Below are positions 1 through 12,100 of a stretch of DNA of 64,000 bases, one piece after another (position 1 is the stretch's first letter; each line of letters starts with the position of its first letter). The position numbers and the translations under genes were made by a program. Location of the stretch: contig JAKSXM010000007.1 of assembly GCA_022575985.1 (NCBI GenBank), forward strand, positions 74,027,001-74,091,000. The letters are read 5' to 3'. Below the pieces are notes generated by a model. That model saw only the letters and a program-made list of their open reading frames with translations, was not told the origin of the DNA and searched no databases. Origin of the DNA: Anagrus nilaparvatae. Lineage: Eukaryota > Arthropoda > Insecta > Hymenoptera > Mymaridae.

Positions 1-52
1 TAAAAACAATTACCAATTTCCTAACCATATATTTTAATTTTTCTTTTTCCAG

Positions 53-179
53 AAAGTAGAAGAAAATAAAAATATTTCATCGGTTATCAGATTATCAACT
101 TCACCAATTATTATAGGACGCAGCATAGCAGAAATTTTTTTACATTTTAGATGGAAATCTGCATCATTTATAACTGTTG
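53..179 (+). CDS. Gyc32E: Guanylate cyclase exon 1 of window (ectodomain)
   Basis: Follows a pyrimidine-rich acceptor (ttctttttccag) and ends before gtaagt. It starts in phase 0 and ends in phase 1. The translation contains [20 protein letters not shown], typical of the ligand-binding fold of natriuretic-peptide receptors. Earlier exons must lie left of the window. Confidence 0.85.
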
Positions 180-3100
180 GTAAGTTAATTTTTCTTTTCT
201 TTTGTCAAAATAAAAAATCTTTCCTTTTATTTTTGTGAAGCGTATATAGTTTGAATAGTCAAATCTTCAAATCGGGCCAAAAATGTTTTTTTTCGAAAGT
301 ATACATAAAAAATAATTTAAATTTTTCAGCTTTCCAGATCTGAACCTCTTTTTTGTTACAGCGGTTCTAATTTTTTTTCTTTTTTGACTATTTTTAACTT
401 TCTCAAAGTTAAAAGTTATAAATATAATTTTTTTTTTAAATTAAAAAAGAAAATATAAAATTAGGAAATTTCATAATTTATGTACGTTCTGTTCAAAAGA
501 TACTTAAATTGGTATACCTCTGTAAAATTTTTTGGAGGAATCCAAATTTTTGGCCAGATCTTCATTTGATCGTGGCTTAGCATAAAATTTGCAATTTGTG
601 AAAAATGAGTTTTTAAAGACAATTATTTTGCAAGCTTTAAAATTGCATTTACCAAAAAAAAAATGATTTCAGATGCAAAATACACGAGCTCAAATACTTT
701 AGCGTAAATAGACTTAAAATCAAATAAAAAATTCCAAGTAATCTAAACAAAAATATATTAAAGTAGCTGAAACTATTTTTACAAATAAAAAAATTTCATT
801 ATTTAAAAGCTTGTAATTTTCTACTTGAAAAGATAAATTTTTTCTTTTATGTTCATACCTCAAACTAATGCATTGAAAATACGTATAGCAATAATGAAAT
901 ATAATCAATAATGAAAAATCTTAAAATATTTTATTAACGATAAAATTTCTTAAGATACATTATAATATTTTTTCAAAAGAGTCTATATAAAATTGTTGCG
1001 GCCAATAGCTAGAAAATCATAATTTTCTATTTTTTCCTTTAAACATTCGCGGTCAATATAGTCTTACGCGATATTGTAATTATTTGATTTATCGGCCCCC
1101 CGTTTTAGGGCCCCTTCTCTCACTTTAAACTTTCACCGGTTCTATAAAACTGATTCATGCGCATAAATCGCTCTCATTCTGTGGTCGGTCGTCGCGCCTT
1201 CAAAATCATTTCAAAATTCAAGTTCAAGTTCAGTATTAACCTCGTGCCACCCGGCTTGGTAAAAATAAACTCAATTAAAATTATCATTGAAATTATCGTT
1301 TCCATTAAATTAATCTACAATTAAAATGCAGTCCACTAAATTCTCTTATTATTTTATTTATGAAATTAGATAATTTTTATTCAAGTTAAACTCACGGGAG
1401 TGTTAAAACATTTCAATTATTTAAACTGACAAATATTATAGTGCTTAGTTATTAGTTAATTTTAATAAACGCGTGTGTGAAGTTAAAGCACATGAGATAC
1501 AAAATAATTTAAACTGTGTTAAATTCATTTGTTTCAATAAAATTTCCACTCCCTGAATTTTCCTGCTTTTCCAAATATTTATGTGAAAATATTACAAAAA
1601 TAGTAATAAAAAGTAATAAAAAGTATTTAACAAATAGTTACGTTATTTTTTGTGTGCTAAAAGTGCTTTAGAAAAAAAAATATTATTTCGCGTATAATGT
1701 AAGTATCGACATTTATTGTTCCCTAACGACCTTGCTTTCTATTCTTTTCTTGACGCTTTGTAGCATATAATTTAAAAACGTTCAAAAAAAAGATAAATAA
1801 AAAATTTTGTTCTTTTGAGTTTCAGTGGTGCAATTTTTTGTAATTAATCATTTAATTAATGGCAATTTTAGTAATAATTATTTTTCTTGTCAGCGGACAA
1901 AAAGCTGGGCTTTGTATAAAAATGTCATTTAGTCAAAATTGGGCCATTGTTTATTTTTCTGGTCATGGGTCGTAATACCCAATTTTAATAAATATCAAAT
2001 TTTCTGTTTTTAATCATAAACGATTAATTTTGACAAATGGTCAGAAAAAATTAATAATTTTGCAAGAATTTATTTTTTAAGTTTATAAAACGCCCTTTTC
2101 ATCGTGTAAAGTTTTACATTTATCATTTAAGTCAATTTACCTTAAATTCTTTAAACAAGTATCCACTTTAAAATAGCTTTACTAAATTTATTTTAAATTT
2201 AAATAAAATAAATGAAATATCCCAATGCATATAAGATGTACTTTTAACCCAGAATACTTAGAATAGACTTTGAAACCAAAAGTTTCAAGAAATTCAATTA
2301 AGGACACTGTATACCTATTTTTTCAATATAAAAAACCAATTTGTTAAATTCATACTTAACTTTTAAAAGTAATCGCTTTCACCTTTGTCTTTGTGAAAAA
2401 AATTTATTCGTTTATCGTAAATACACTTAAATTAAACTTCATTAAAAAAGTTCACTCTTAAAAAATTTTAAACGCTACACCAACAAAAAAAATTTTTTTA
2501 ATTTAAAGGCTACCTGAAACTTTTGTTGTTTTCGGGTTCATTAATTATATAAAAAGGTTATTAAAAAAGTTTTTTCGTGTATATTATAAAAATTTATTAA
2601 ACTACAATTTAAATTTTTACATTATTAAAGCTTACTTAACTAAAAATATGTTTTTTTGTTTCAGATGAAATGCCTTGGTTAAATGTTGCAAGGGCTATTA
2701 TAACAGCTCTTCGTGCAATTGGCATAATACCAAAACAGCATGCCATTTTTCCACATAATGCTGGACCACGACAAATTCGAGCCACACTAAGGCCGCTAAA
2801 GTCGATTTCATCTAGAGGTATATTATATCATTAAAATAGTACTTTAAAACTTATAAGAACTAATGGTGTTTAGATTAAAAATTATTTTTATTTTAGTATC
2901 CTTTAAAAATTCAATTTACGTGTAAAAATAGCCAAAAAAGTGAATATATATATATATATTTCTCAAGTATTGTGAAATATTTTTGACAAGTTAATTTTTT
3001 AAAAATTCGATTTTACATAAAAACACGTTGAACTAGTAACATTGAGTTATGGAAATGAGTTTATTTTTCTGACATATAAATTTTTTTTCGCTTGCTTGCT

Positions 3101-6100
3101 TGTCTACTAGGCAAAAGAGAACATAAAAGATTTTACAACTTCCAAAGTTTTTTTAAGCTTTAGGGCTTTAGTGTTTATCCAGATTCAATTGTGTTAAAAA
3201 AACTAGAAGTATATAAAAAAAGAAAAAAATTTATTTACAGAAATTCGATATACGTAAAATTTTAAATTTATTATGTTGATTATTAATTTAAAAAATTTTT
3301 AATTTTATCGACTTATTTTTATATTTTAAATAAAAAAATGAAATGATGTTTAATTAAAGTTGACACCCGATGTTTTTAAACACTTTTAAACTTTCTTTGA
3401 ATCCTTTAAGAAGCATATTAATTATGTTCTTTATAGTAATAAGGATTTATAAAATATTAATAAAGATAGGTGTCACTTACAATTGATACCAAAAGCTGAA
3501 GCCCAACTTTTCACAAAACAGTTTTCAAAACTTAATCATAATAAATACTATTTAGCATTAAAATCTTTCTCGCAAGTGAAATAAAGCCGTGAGACTATAA
3601 ATATAGGAGGAACTTTTGGCAACCTATTTTTGCTTTAAAATATCCTATACTTATCATAAATCACGATTTTTAATGGTTTTTTCCCCACGTGAAGTTTTTC
3701 ACCAACTAACTGTCAAGCACACCTATTTTATCAGATACGTGGTCATGCTCTTATCAGATATGTGATAATTATAATTTAAAAAATATTGGCTAAATTGCTG
3801 ATTAATAATTGGCGTGTTCAGGATAAATAGGCGACAAATAAGATATTGACACTTTTGTTTAACTGGTAAAATATAAGTTTATTGAAGTTGAAATAACGTT
3901 GCTTGACGCTACCTCTATTACAAGTTCATGTAAATTAACCATCCAAAACACAATTTAATTAACGTAAATCACTGACGATGAATTAATGTAATTAAAAAGT
4001 ATAATTCACCAATGAATTGGGAAGGACACATAATTTAATAATTAGACGAACAATTATAATGAAATATCTTAATAAAAATGACACCATAGTTTTATATAAA
4101 AAGAGTTAAAAGGCACGTGATAAGAAAGATTTTTAACATGTGTCTCGTGTCGCAAGACTGGCTTTGGTCAGCGAAGGGGCGGTGAAAGACGCCGGTTTAT
4201 GCGCGCGATGATTTATATAAATTGTCAAGTTAAAGAATAACGCGTGCTTGACCATCGTCGATCTTGTGACACGAGAACCGTGAGAGACAAATATTGTATT
4301 TTAAACATTTCCGCCCGCCTCGTGAGAACGACAAAAATTACTTTCTTCAGAAGGAAGAAGTATTAATTTGACTATTGGTCTTAAAATTGAGAGGTAAACG
4401 TCTTTACTGTAACAGTTCTGATTAGACCATCTATACCAGGATTAAGTTCTATGACACGAGCTAAAGACCATTGAGTTGGAGCCGTGTTCTCGTTTTTGAT
4501 GAGAACCAAGGACCCTATTTCCAATTTCGATTTTTCATGACGCCACTTGTTTATTACTTGGACAGACTGAAGATATAATTTGTGCCACACACATTCCAGA
4601 AGTCGTCTCTGACTTTATTGACAAGTCGCCATCTTTGAAGTTGACCAATTTTGACACCTACTTCGGATGTTTGAGGTAAGGACTTTAACCCACGCCCTAT
4701 GATTAAATGACCGGGAGTTAGTGAGCTGAAATCAGAAGGATCATCTGTAAGAGGACACAGTGAACACGAATTCGAATTCAAACATGATTCGATACAACAC
4801 AGGAGTGTCGTCATCTCTTCAAATGTGAGACTTAAGTCTCCAATGACGCGTTTTTGATAGAATTTGGTAGATTTCACCGCAGACTCCCAGATGCTACCGA
4901 AATGCGGTGCAGAGGGGGGGTTGAATTGCCAATTAATACCTTGATTCGATAACTCATGAATAACGTATTTTACTTGCGAAGATCCCTCGGAACACATAGC
5001 TTTCAAAGCAGAATCAGCACCTACAAAGTTTGTACCGCAATCAGAGTACACATCAGTGCACAAACCACGCCAATTTTTTAATGCACTGCTCTGGTAGACA
5101 TACATACAAAGACTGCTATATAATCTGGAAACGATTTACCCCCTCTGCTTGACGACATTCATGCTTAGATTTGTCCGGCATAATCAATTCCGACCTGAGC
5201 GAATGGATGAGAGCGTGTGAATCTAGAAGCAGGTAAGTCATCCATTTTTTGAGTCAGGACAGATACTCTGAAGCGAATGCAAAGAATACAATGTGATATG
5301 AATTTTTTGACAGTTCGTCTGCCATTGATGATTCAATGTGACTCTCTAACAGCAGATAAAGTTAGTTGTGTACCACCATGAAGCATGTTTTGATGACAAT
5401 TTCTAATAATGAGATGTGCTAGATTGGAGTAAGGCGATAAGATAAATGGGAATTTCTCGTCAGGAGAAAGATTAGCATTTCTGAGACGACCACCTACTCT
5501 AATACAGCCAGTTACATTATCAAAGTATGGATATAAATTTAGCAAATTACTGCAATTAGAGATGACTTGATTTTGAGATAGCTTGTGAAATTCATTAGGA
5601 AAATTAATTAATTGAGACAGATGAGTCCATACTATAATGGCGTTTTTGATTTCTCCAGGAGAGAGGCATGATAGTTTTAATTTTAGTGAATAAACTTTAG
5701 ATGATTTTGAATTATTGACAAAGTGAATGCACCATGCTGTGACTCTTAGTAGTTCGAATAAAGAGGAATAGCGAAATACTAAGTCGAAAATTTCTTGTTT
5801 AGAATTTTGTGATGTTACGTGACAGGTTTTCTTTTTCTCGTAGATATCTATGACCTCGAAATTCTCGGATTCTTCTATTAGTCATGGCAGATTATTTTCG
5901 AATAAAAATTCTGGTCCGTTCCAACAGAAATGAGATTGCGAGAATTGATCGAATTAGATTCCTCGTGTGCCTAAATCAGCTGGATTTTGTTTACCTTCTA
6001 CGTAATGCCAGTGAGCATTCGGGGTGGCATTATCGATTAGAGCTATTTGATGAGATACAAATGATGTCCATAAGTATGGTTGAGACCTAATCCAAGCTAA

Positions 6101-9100
6101 ATTGTTTTTTGCGTCTGACCAAAGACGTATGTTTACTGAAGAAAACTCATGTAAGTCAACGACTTTTTTGACAAGATTACACAATAATAAAGATGCACAA
6201 AGCTCTAAACGAGGCATAGAAACTTAATAGGAGCGACTCTAGTTTTGTTGATTATGAGGTTAACTGAGAAAAATCTGTCCTCGATTATTCTAAAATAGAC
6301 CACAGCACCTAATGCTTGTTGAGAAGCGTCTCTGAAACCATGAATTTCAACTATACGACTAGATAAGTAACCTATCCATCTTGGGATTTTGAAATCTTTG
6401 AGTAGCTTTAAGTCGCTATATATCTCCTCCCACAATGAAAAATGAAATTCGCTTAATAACTCATCCCAATCAGTCCCTTCTTTCCAAATAAGTTGCATGA
6501 GAATTTCGCATCTTATTATGAACGGGAAGACAAGGCCTAATGGATCGTATAGCTTAGCTAAGATTAACAATACTTTTCGTTTGGTGAGATGATTAGACAG
6601 AAATTGAAACTCGCCGTGAAAAACTCGTCAGAGTTGTAAGTTGTAATTCCAATTAAGACCTAATAATTGGCAATCATGGTTTAAACAATGATTTACATCT
6701 GATGAATCAGCTAACCAATCGACAGGAATGTGTTTTAACATTTCACAATCGTTCGCGTCCCATTTTCTCAATGGAAATACGCCTGCCATGAGCAAATTGC
6801 TTACTTCACGAGAGAGATTTACAGCTTCGTTTACGGTGTCATGACCAAAAAGACAGTCATCGACATACTTATTATCTTCGAATACTTTACGTGCTGCAGA
6901 TTGAAGAGCCTCTTGAGCTAATTGTCTTAGACATCTTAAGGCTTGAAAGGCTGAAGGACCTAATCCATGGTTCCAAGTAATCCACATTACACCTCCACAA
7001 CAAGTAAATGTCGTTTCACTTTGGAGACGAACAATGCGTTCGTATACAAAGCATGCCTTGTATACAAACACTCGCGTCGCACCCTTTGGTGGTCGTTTCT
7101 CACAGAAAAGAGCGAAAAGGAGCTCTTTCTTTCCTATAAAAAAAAAAAATTATTTTAGCATAAAATATTCCCAGATATTATGCCTTAACAAGTTATTTTT
7201 TATAGTAGCGTCAGATATTTAAATAATAATAATTTATAATTACGGAATATGATAATGCTTCTCTTTTTTACTAAATATATGAGCATTTCTACAGAAATTA
7301 TGTATCTCAGATGCTTCATTTTTTTTCTAAATTTTTTTGTAATGCACGCCGCTAAATATGATTTTTTTTCAATGTTTAGACTATTAGAAGATAAAAAAAA
7401 AGTGGGTTCCATCATTTTAAGCCTTGTCCCACCCTTTTTTAGCTCCCAGAAGATTTTAAATATTAAAAAAAAAAAAAAAAACAAAAAAGCATGGTTCAAA
7501 ATTACAAAACTTTTATTTTTTTGGCTTGGAAATTTTTTTTATTCGATTTTTCTAAAAAATTTAACTATATTAAAGATATATTAACTCAAAAATCCATCTA
7601 TAATGCTTTAGAAGTAATTATTTTTATATTTCGAAGACTCTGGTAAAAAAAAGCAGCAAAAAATACAAAAAGGACCCCGCAAAAACCTTATGGGATTCGG
7701 GTTTCGGCGGAATTTGCTGAATTTTTGGTATTTTGTACATTTCGTCAATCTGAGCAAAAGTCTCAATGGGCACGAAGCTCCAATATGCTTTCTTCGGCTC
7801 CCACAAAGCTTCAAAGCTCCACAAATCCAACTTTATTTACTACTGAAAAAAGGCATATTTTATTTTTTAATGCATCTTTTGATAAATAAAAGTATATTGT
7901 CTTACGTTTTTGAGGTCGCTAAATTCAAATCTGATGAAAAATGATATTGACAGTTGACAGCTGTCAAAAAGTTGTCAAACGGTAATTTATAATCGGGGCT
8001 TATGAAACCAGTACACATATATATTTTTTTGCTGTCGCTGAATTCAAATATGATGTCAGAAAAATGTTATTGACAGTTGACAGCTGTCAACTAGCTGTCA
8101 AACGGTAATTTATAATCGGGATTAAGAAACCAGCACACATATATATGTTTTTTTTGACGCTGAATTCAAATCTAATGTCAAAAAAATGATATTTACAGTT
8201 GACAGCTATTACTGTTTGAAAATATGTTGGCAACCGTCAACTGTCAACATTAATTTATTGACACCAGATTTAAATTCAGCAAACCATAAAAACCCATATA
8301 TTATTGTTGATTTTATAAATACTAATTGTTAATTACGTTTATGTTGAAAACAAGTTGACAACTGTCAACTGTCATAATTTAGTTTTTTGGCATCAGATTT
8401 GAATTCAGCGATGTCAAAAGCATATATACATGTACTGATTTTTGAAATCCCGATTACTTATTATAGTTTGACAGCTAGTTGGAAGCAGTGAACTGTCAAT
8501 ATCATTTTCCTGATATCAGAACTGAATTCAGCAATATCAACAGCATATACATATGTGCTGATTATTTGAATTCCAATTACTTATTACCGTTTGACAGCTA
8601 GTTGACAGCCGTTAACTATCAATATCATTTTTCTGAAATCAGATTTAAATTCAGCGACAACAAAAACATATATATGTGTGCGGGTTTCATAAATCCCGAT
8701 TATAAATTATTGTTTGACAGCTAGTTGACAGTTGTCAACTGTCAATATAATTTTTCTGACATCAGATTTGAATTCAGCGACAGCAAAAACATATATATGT
8801 GTACTGGTTTCATAAACTCCGATTATAAATTACCGTTTGACAGCTTGTTGACAGCTGTCAACTGTCAATATCATTGTTCTGACATCAGATTTGAATTAAG
8901 CGGCCTCAAAAACGTATGACTATATACTTTTATTCATCAAAAGATGCATTAAAAAATAAAATATGTCCTTTTTCAGTAGTAAATAAAGTTGGATCTGTGG
9001 AGCTTAGGAGCTTTGTGGAAGCCGAAGAAAGCATTTTGGAGCTTCGTGCCCATTGAGACTTTTGCTCAGGATGACGTAATGTACAAAATACCAAAAATTC

Positions 9101-12100
9101 AGCCTATTTCGCCGAAACCCGAATCCCATAAGCTTTGTGCGGGGTCCTTTTTACTGGGAAGATTTAAATGAAGCGTGAACGGGTCTTCAAAACTGTCCCA
9201 AAGTATTTTTTTCTGAAAGTACTACAAAAAATAAGTCACCAGTCCAATTTTTAGTCTTCCAGAGTGAAATTTCGATTTTTGGCAGCCATTTTTGTGTTTT
9301 GGACTTTTATAAAAAAAGTAAGAAAAATGTGGGATAATTTTAATTATTTTTTCTGTTAAAAACTATCGTTAACATGAAAAATTTTTTTCTCTTAGGTCCA
9401 GATTGGAAATTTCCCTGGCTATCCGATTCCGGGGTCAACAAAATTTTTCTAGTAGCGCATGCGCGAGAAATCGCTAAGATAAGCTGGTTTTTTTCAAAAG
9501 TCAATTTCTCAAATGCCTATTGGTGAAAAATCTTTTAACCAGGCTTAAATTTTTCCTATTACTTTATATTTTATGGAGAAAAAAAAATTTTGATGGGGCA
9601 TTGCTTTTGGGGAGCTCTAGATCAAAAAATAGCAGCTTTCAAAAGTTCATTTTTTACAAATTTCGAATTTCCCGCCAAGCCACGTGACCAATCAAAAATC
9701 TGACCCAAAATTTGGATTCCGCGGGAAATTTTACATAATGGTTTCAAGACAGTTTTGAAGACCCGTTCACGCTTCATTTAAATCTTGCCAGTAAAAATTT
9801 TTGTATTTTTTGCTGCATTTTTTTAAGAGAGTCTTCGAAATATAAAAATAATTACTTCTAAAGCATTATAGATGGATTTTTGAGTTAATATATCTTTAAT
9901 ATAGTTAAATTTTTTAGAAAAATCGAATAAAAAAAATTTCCAAGCCAAAAAAATAAAAGTTTTGTAATTTTGAACCATGCTTTTTTGTTTTTTTTTTTTT
10001 AATATTTAAAATCTTCTGGGAGCTCAAAAAGGGTGGGACAAGGCTTAAAATGATGGAACCCATTTTTGGTTGATCTTCTAATAGTCTAAACATTGAAAAA
10101 AAATCATATTTAGCGGCGTGCATTACAAAAAAATTTAGAAAAAAAATGAAGCATCTAAGATACATAATTTCTGTAGAAATGCTCATATACCATTGCAAAG
10201 ACTTTTCAATTGTGAGAAAGTGTAGTGAACTCGCTGTACTTTCTCGTAGAATAGTTTTTATAATACTAAAGAATATTTCTTTTATAATATAGAGTAGGTG
10301 TACACTGTTCTAAATAGTATTTTAGTTAGCAAAAATTTTTAAATAAGGTATAATTGCAATAATCTGAATCAATATCAAATTAAACTTTCATTTTAACAAA
10401 ATTCAATGAAGTAATAATTTAACTTACAAAAATTAGATTTAATCCAATGCTCAAATAATTAATAAAATAGGTATCCACAAATAAAATGCAATACTGAATA
10501 GCTAGGTACGTACTTATCTTATATTCGAAGTATATATAAATTCCAATGGTTTTACACAACAAAGTACATAAAATTATATAACCACAAGTACAAAGCAGTT
10601 CATTCAAATTTTCTATGTATAGATATATTACCTCCATGTTTTTTAATTGTGTTTAAAACATAATATAATTTAAATTGACCATAACCTTCCTAAAATTATA
10701 TATCCAAAGCTTTTATTTAAATTAAGAGAAAGTTAAGAGATAATAAGTATGATTAATGCGTCATATATAGGAAAACCAAAGTAATTAAAATTATTAATAT
10801 TGGTTGTTATATTAGTTCCCTTTTATTATTAAGGGTTATATATTTATTAAGATGTTTTCAAGAGAAGTTAATTATTCTGAGAAAATATTTACACGTTTTG
10901 AAAGCTTTTTGATTTAATTAGATTTTACGAATAAATTGAATTTTTAAAAATAAAAATATACTGTTATTAAAATAAGAAAATATTGTTAATACAAATTAAA
11001 TTTAATTTCAGCAATAATAGTATGCCTGCCAATAGAATCCGATATTTTAAGCCAAACACTTGTAGAGTTAGATTTGATTCAAGAATCTCGAGTTCCTAAT
11101 TCTATAATCCTTATAGTTTATCCTAATAGTATTAAGAAATTCCTGCCAAGATTGAAACTATCAAATTCTATAATAAATAAATCTTTAGACGATGATGATG
11201 AATTAAATTTAATAGAAAAAAATAGTTATTATCAAGATGGATTATTAAAAGATTATTTTTTTTTATCATTTCAAAATCTAAGTCGTTCAATTATCGATAA
11301 TCTTTTAGTAATAGTTGCTTACGATCAAAGGTAATATTTATTTTATTAAATCGTTTTAATAATTTAATTATTTTTTGTAAAATTTCCTTTTTGATAAAGG
11401 AAGACTGACATGAAAGTAAATTAATTAGAACAATACATTAACATACAAAATGTGTTAATGCTTGTTTTGCTTTGATGTTAAAGATTCGATTATATGCTAT
11501 AATAATAAGTAATTTTCTTAAAAGATTTCTTATCTAATATTTAAAAGACAAAAAATTTCTAAAAAAAATTAATTTTTCTTTAAAATATTAATATTGAGTT
11601 TATACTTCAGGAAGTAGATAATTTTATTCAAATGCAAAACTGTATACTAAAAGTCTGCTCATGATGGTAATATCATGATATCTTTAATATTAAATTTTCT
11701 ATATAATACTAAACAATATACATGTATGAGTCAAAAGTCTTGAGAATATAATATGAAATTTTCCTTTAAAAATGAACAACACAATAGAAAATAATGGTAT
11801 AAAAACCAAATTTTATATTTCTGTCTTTAAAAATATAATGCAAAAATATATCTATTTAGTTATTAAGAATTAAAGTTAATTAGATTTTGTTCAAGGGGAT
11901 TGGAGCTACTCTGGAGTTAAGGACGCGAATAAACTTTAGGGTTCTTATTCTTAAGAGTAAAGTAATTTTAAAAAATAAAAAGAAATTCTAGCGAGTTTTT
12001 GTTTTAAAAAATCAATGCCTTCAGAAGCAGATGTGCTTTCAAAGTTAAAAATTATAATTTTTTTGAATTGTGGCAGAATGGCTAAAATTTGACAAATTTT

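Larger units (their letters stand above)
3815..7080 (-). mobile_element. BEL/Pao LTR retrotransposon, 5'-truncated and decayed
   Basis: Reading the minus strand from 7080 down, broken frames give BEL/Pao pol modules in order: the second half of reverse transcriptase with YVDD, a Pao aspartyl-protease/RNase H-type region, an integrase zinc-binding region, an integrase core and a DUF5641 tail. Frames change repeatedly (near 6600, 6210, 5550, 5110 and 4570), so it is non-functional. Gag, protease and the N-terminal half of RT are missing. A purine-rich tract at 4308-4322 (minus strand) abuts the proposed LTR. Confidence 0.85.
7276..10189. mobile_element. Foldback (FB-like) element, 2.9 kb
   Basis: The two ends are long inverted copies. 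7276-7720 matches the reverse complement of 9810-10189 and part of 9090-9150, and 7660-7940 matches the reverse complement of 8890-9150. The ends read TATATGAGCATTTC / GAAATGCTCATATA, consistent with a TA target. Toward the centre each arm turns into a tandem array of about 123 bp. Open frames inside it are mirror images of each other and are not genes. A separate small element (9152-9793) sits in the right arm. Confidence 0.85.
2818..11011 (+). other. Intron 2 (8.2 kb)
   Basis: Contains the decayed BEL/Pao element (about 3815-7080) and the large foldback element (7276-10189). The remaining parts (2818-3814 and 10190-11011) are plain A/T-rich sequence in which I see no gene. Confidence 0.75.

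Noticed and set aside
7249..7944. Several 60-110 residue open frames on both strands
   Set aside because: They lie in the inverted arms of the foldback, recur as mirror images at 8989-9171 and 9914-10198, and have low-complexity Phe/Lys composition.
7945..8905. CRISPR-like array
   Set aside because: The 123-bp unit includes the 'spacer', which is also conserved between copies, and the array reverses orientation. It is a transposon subterminal repeat.
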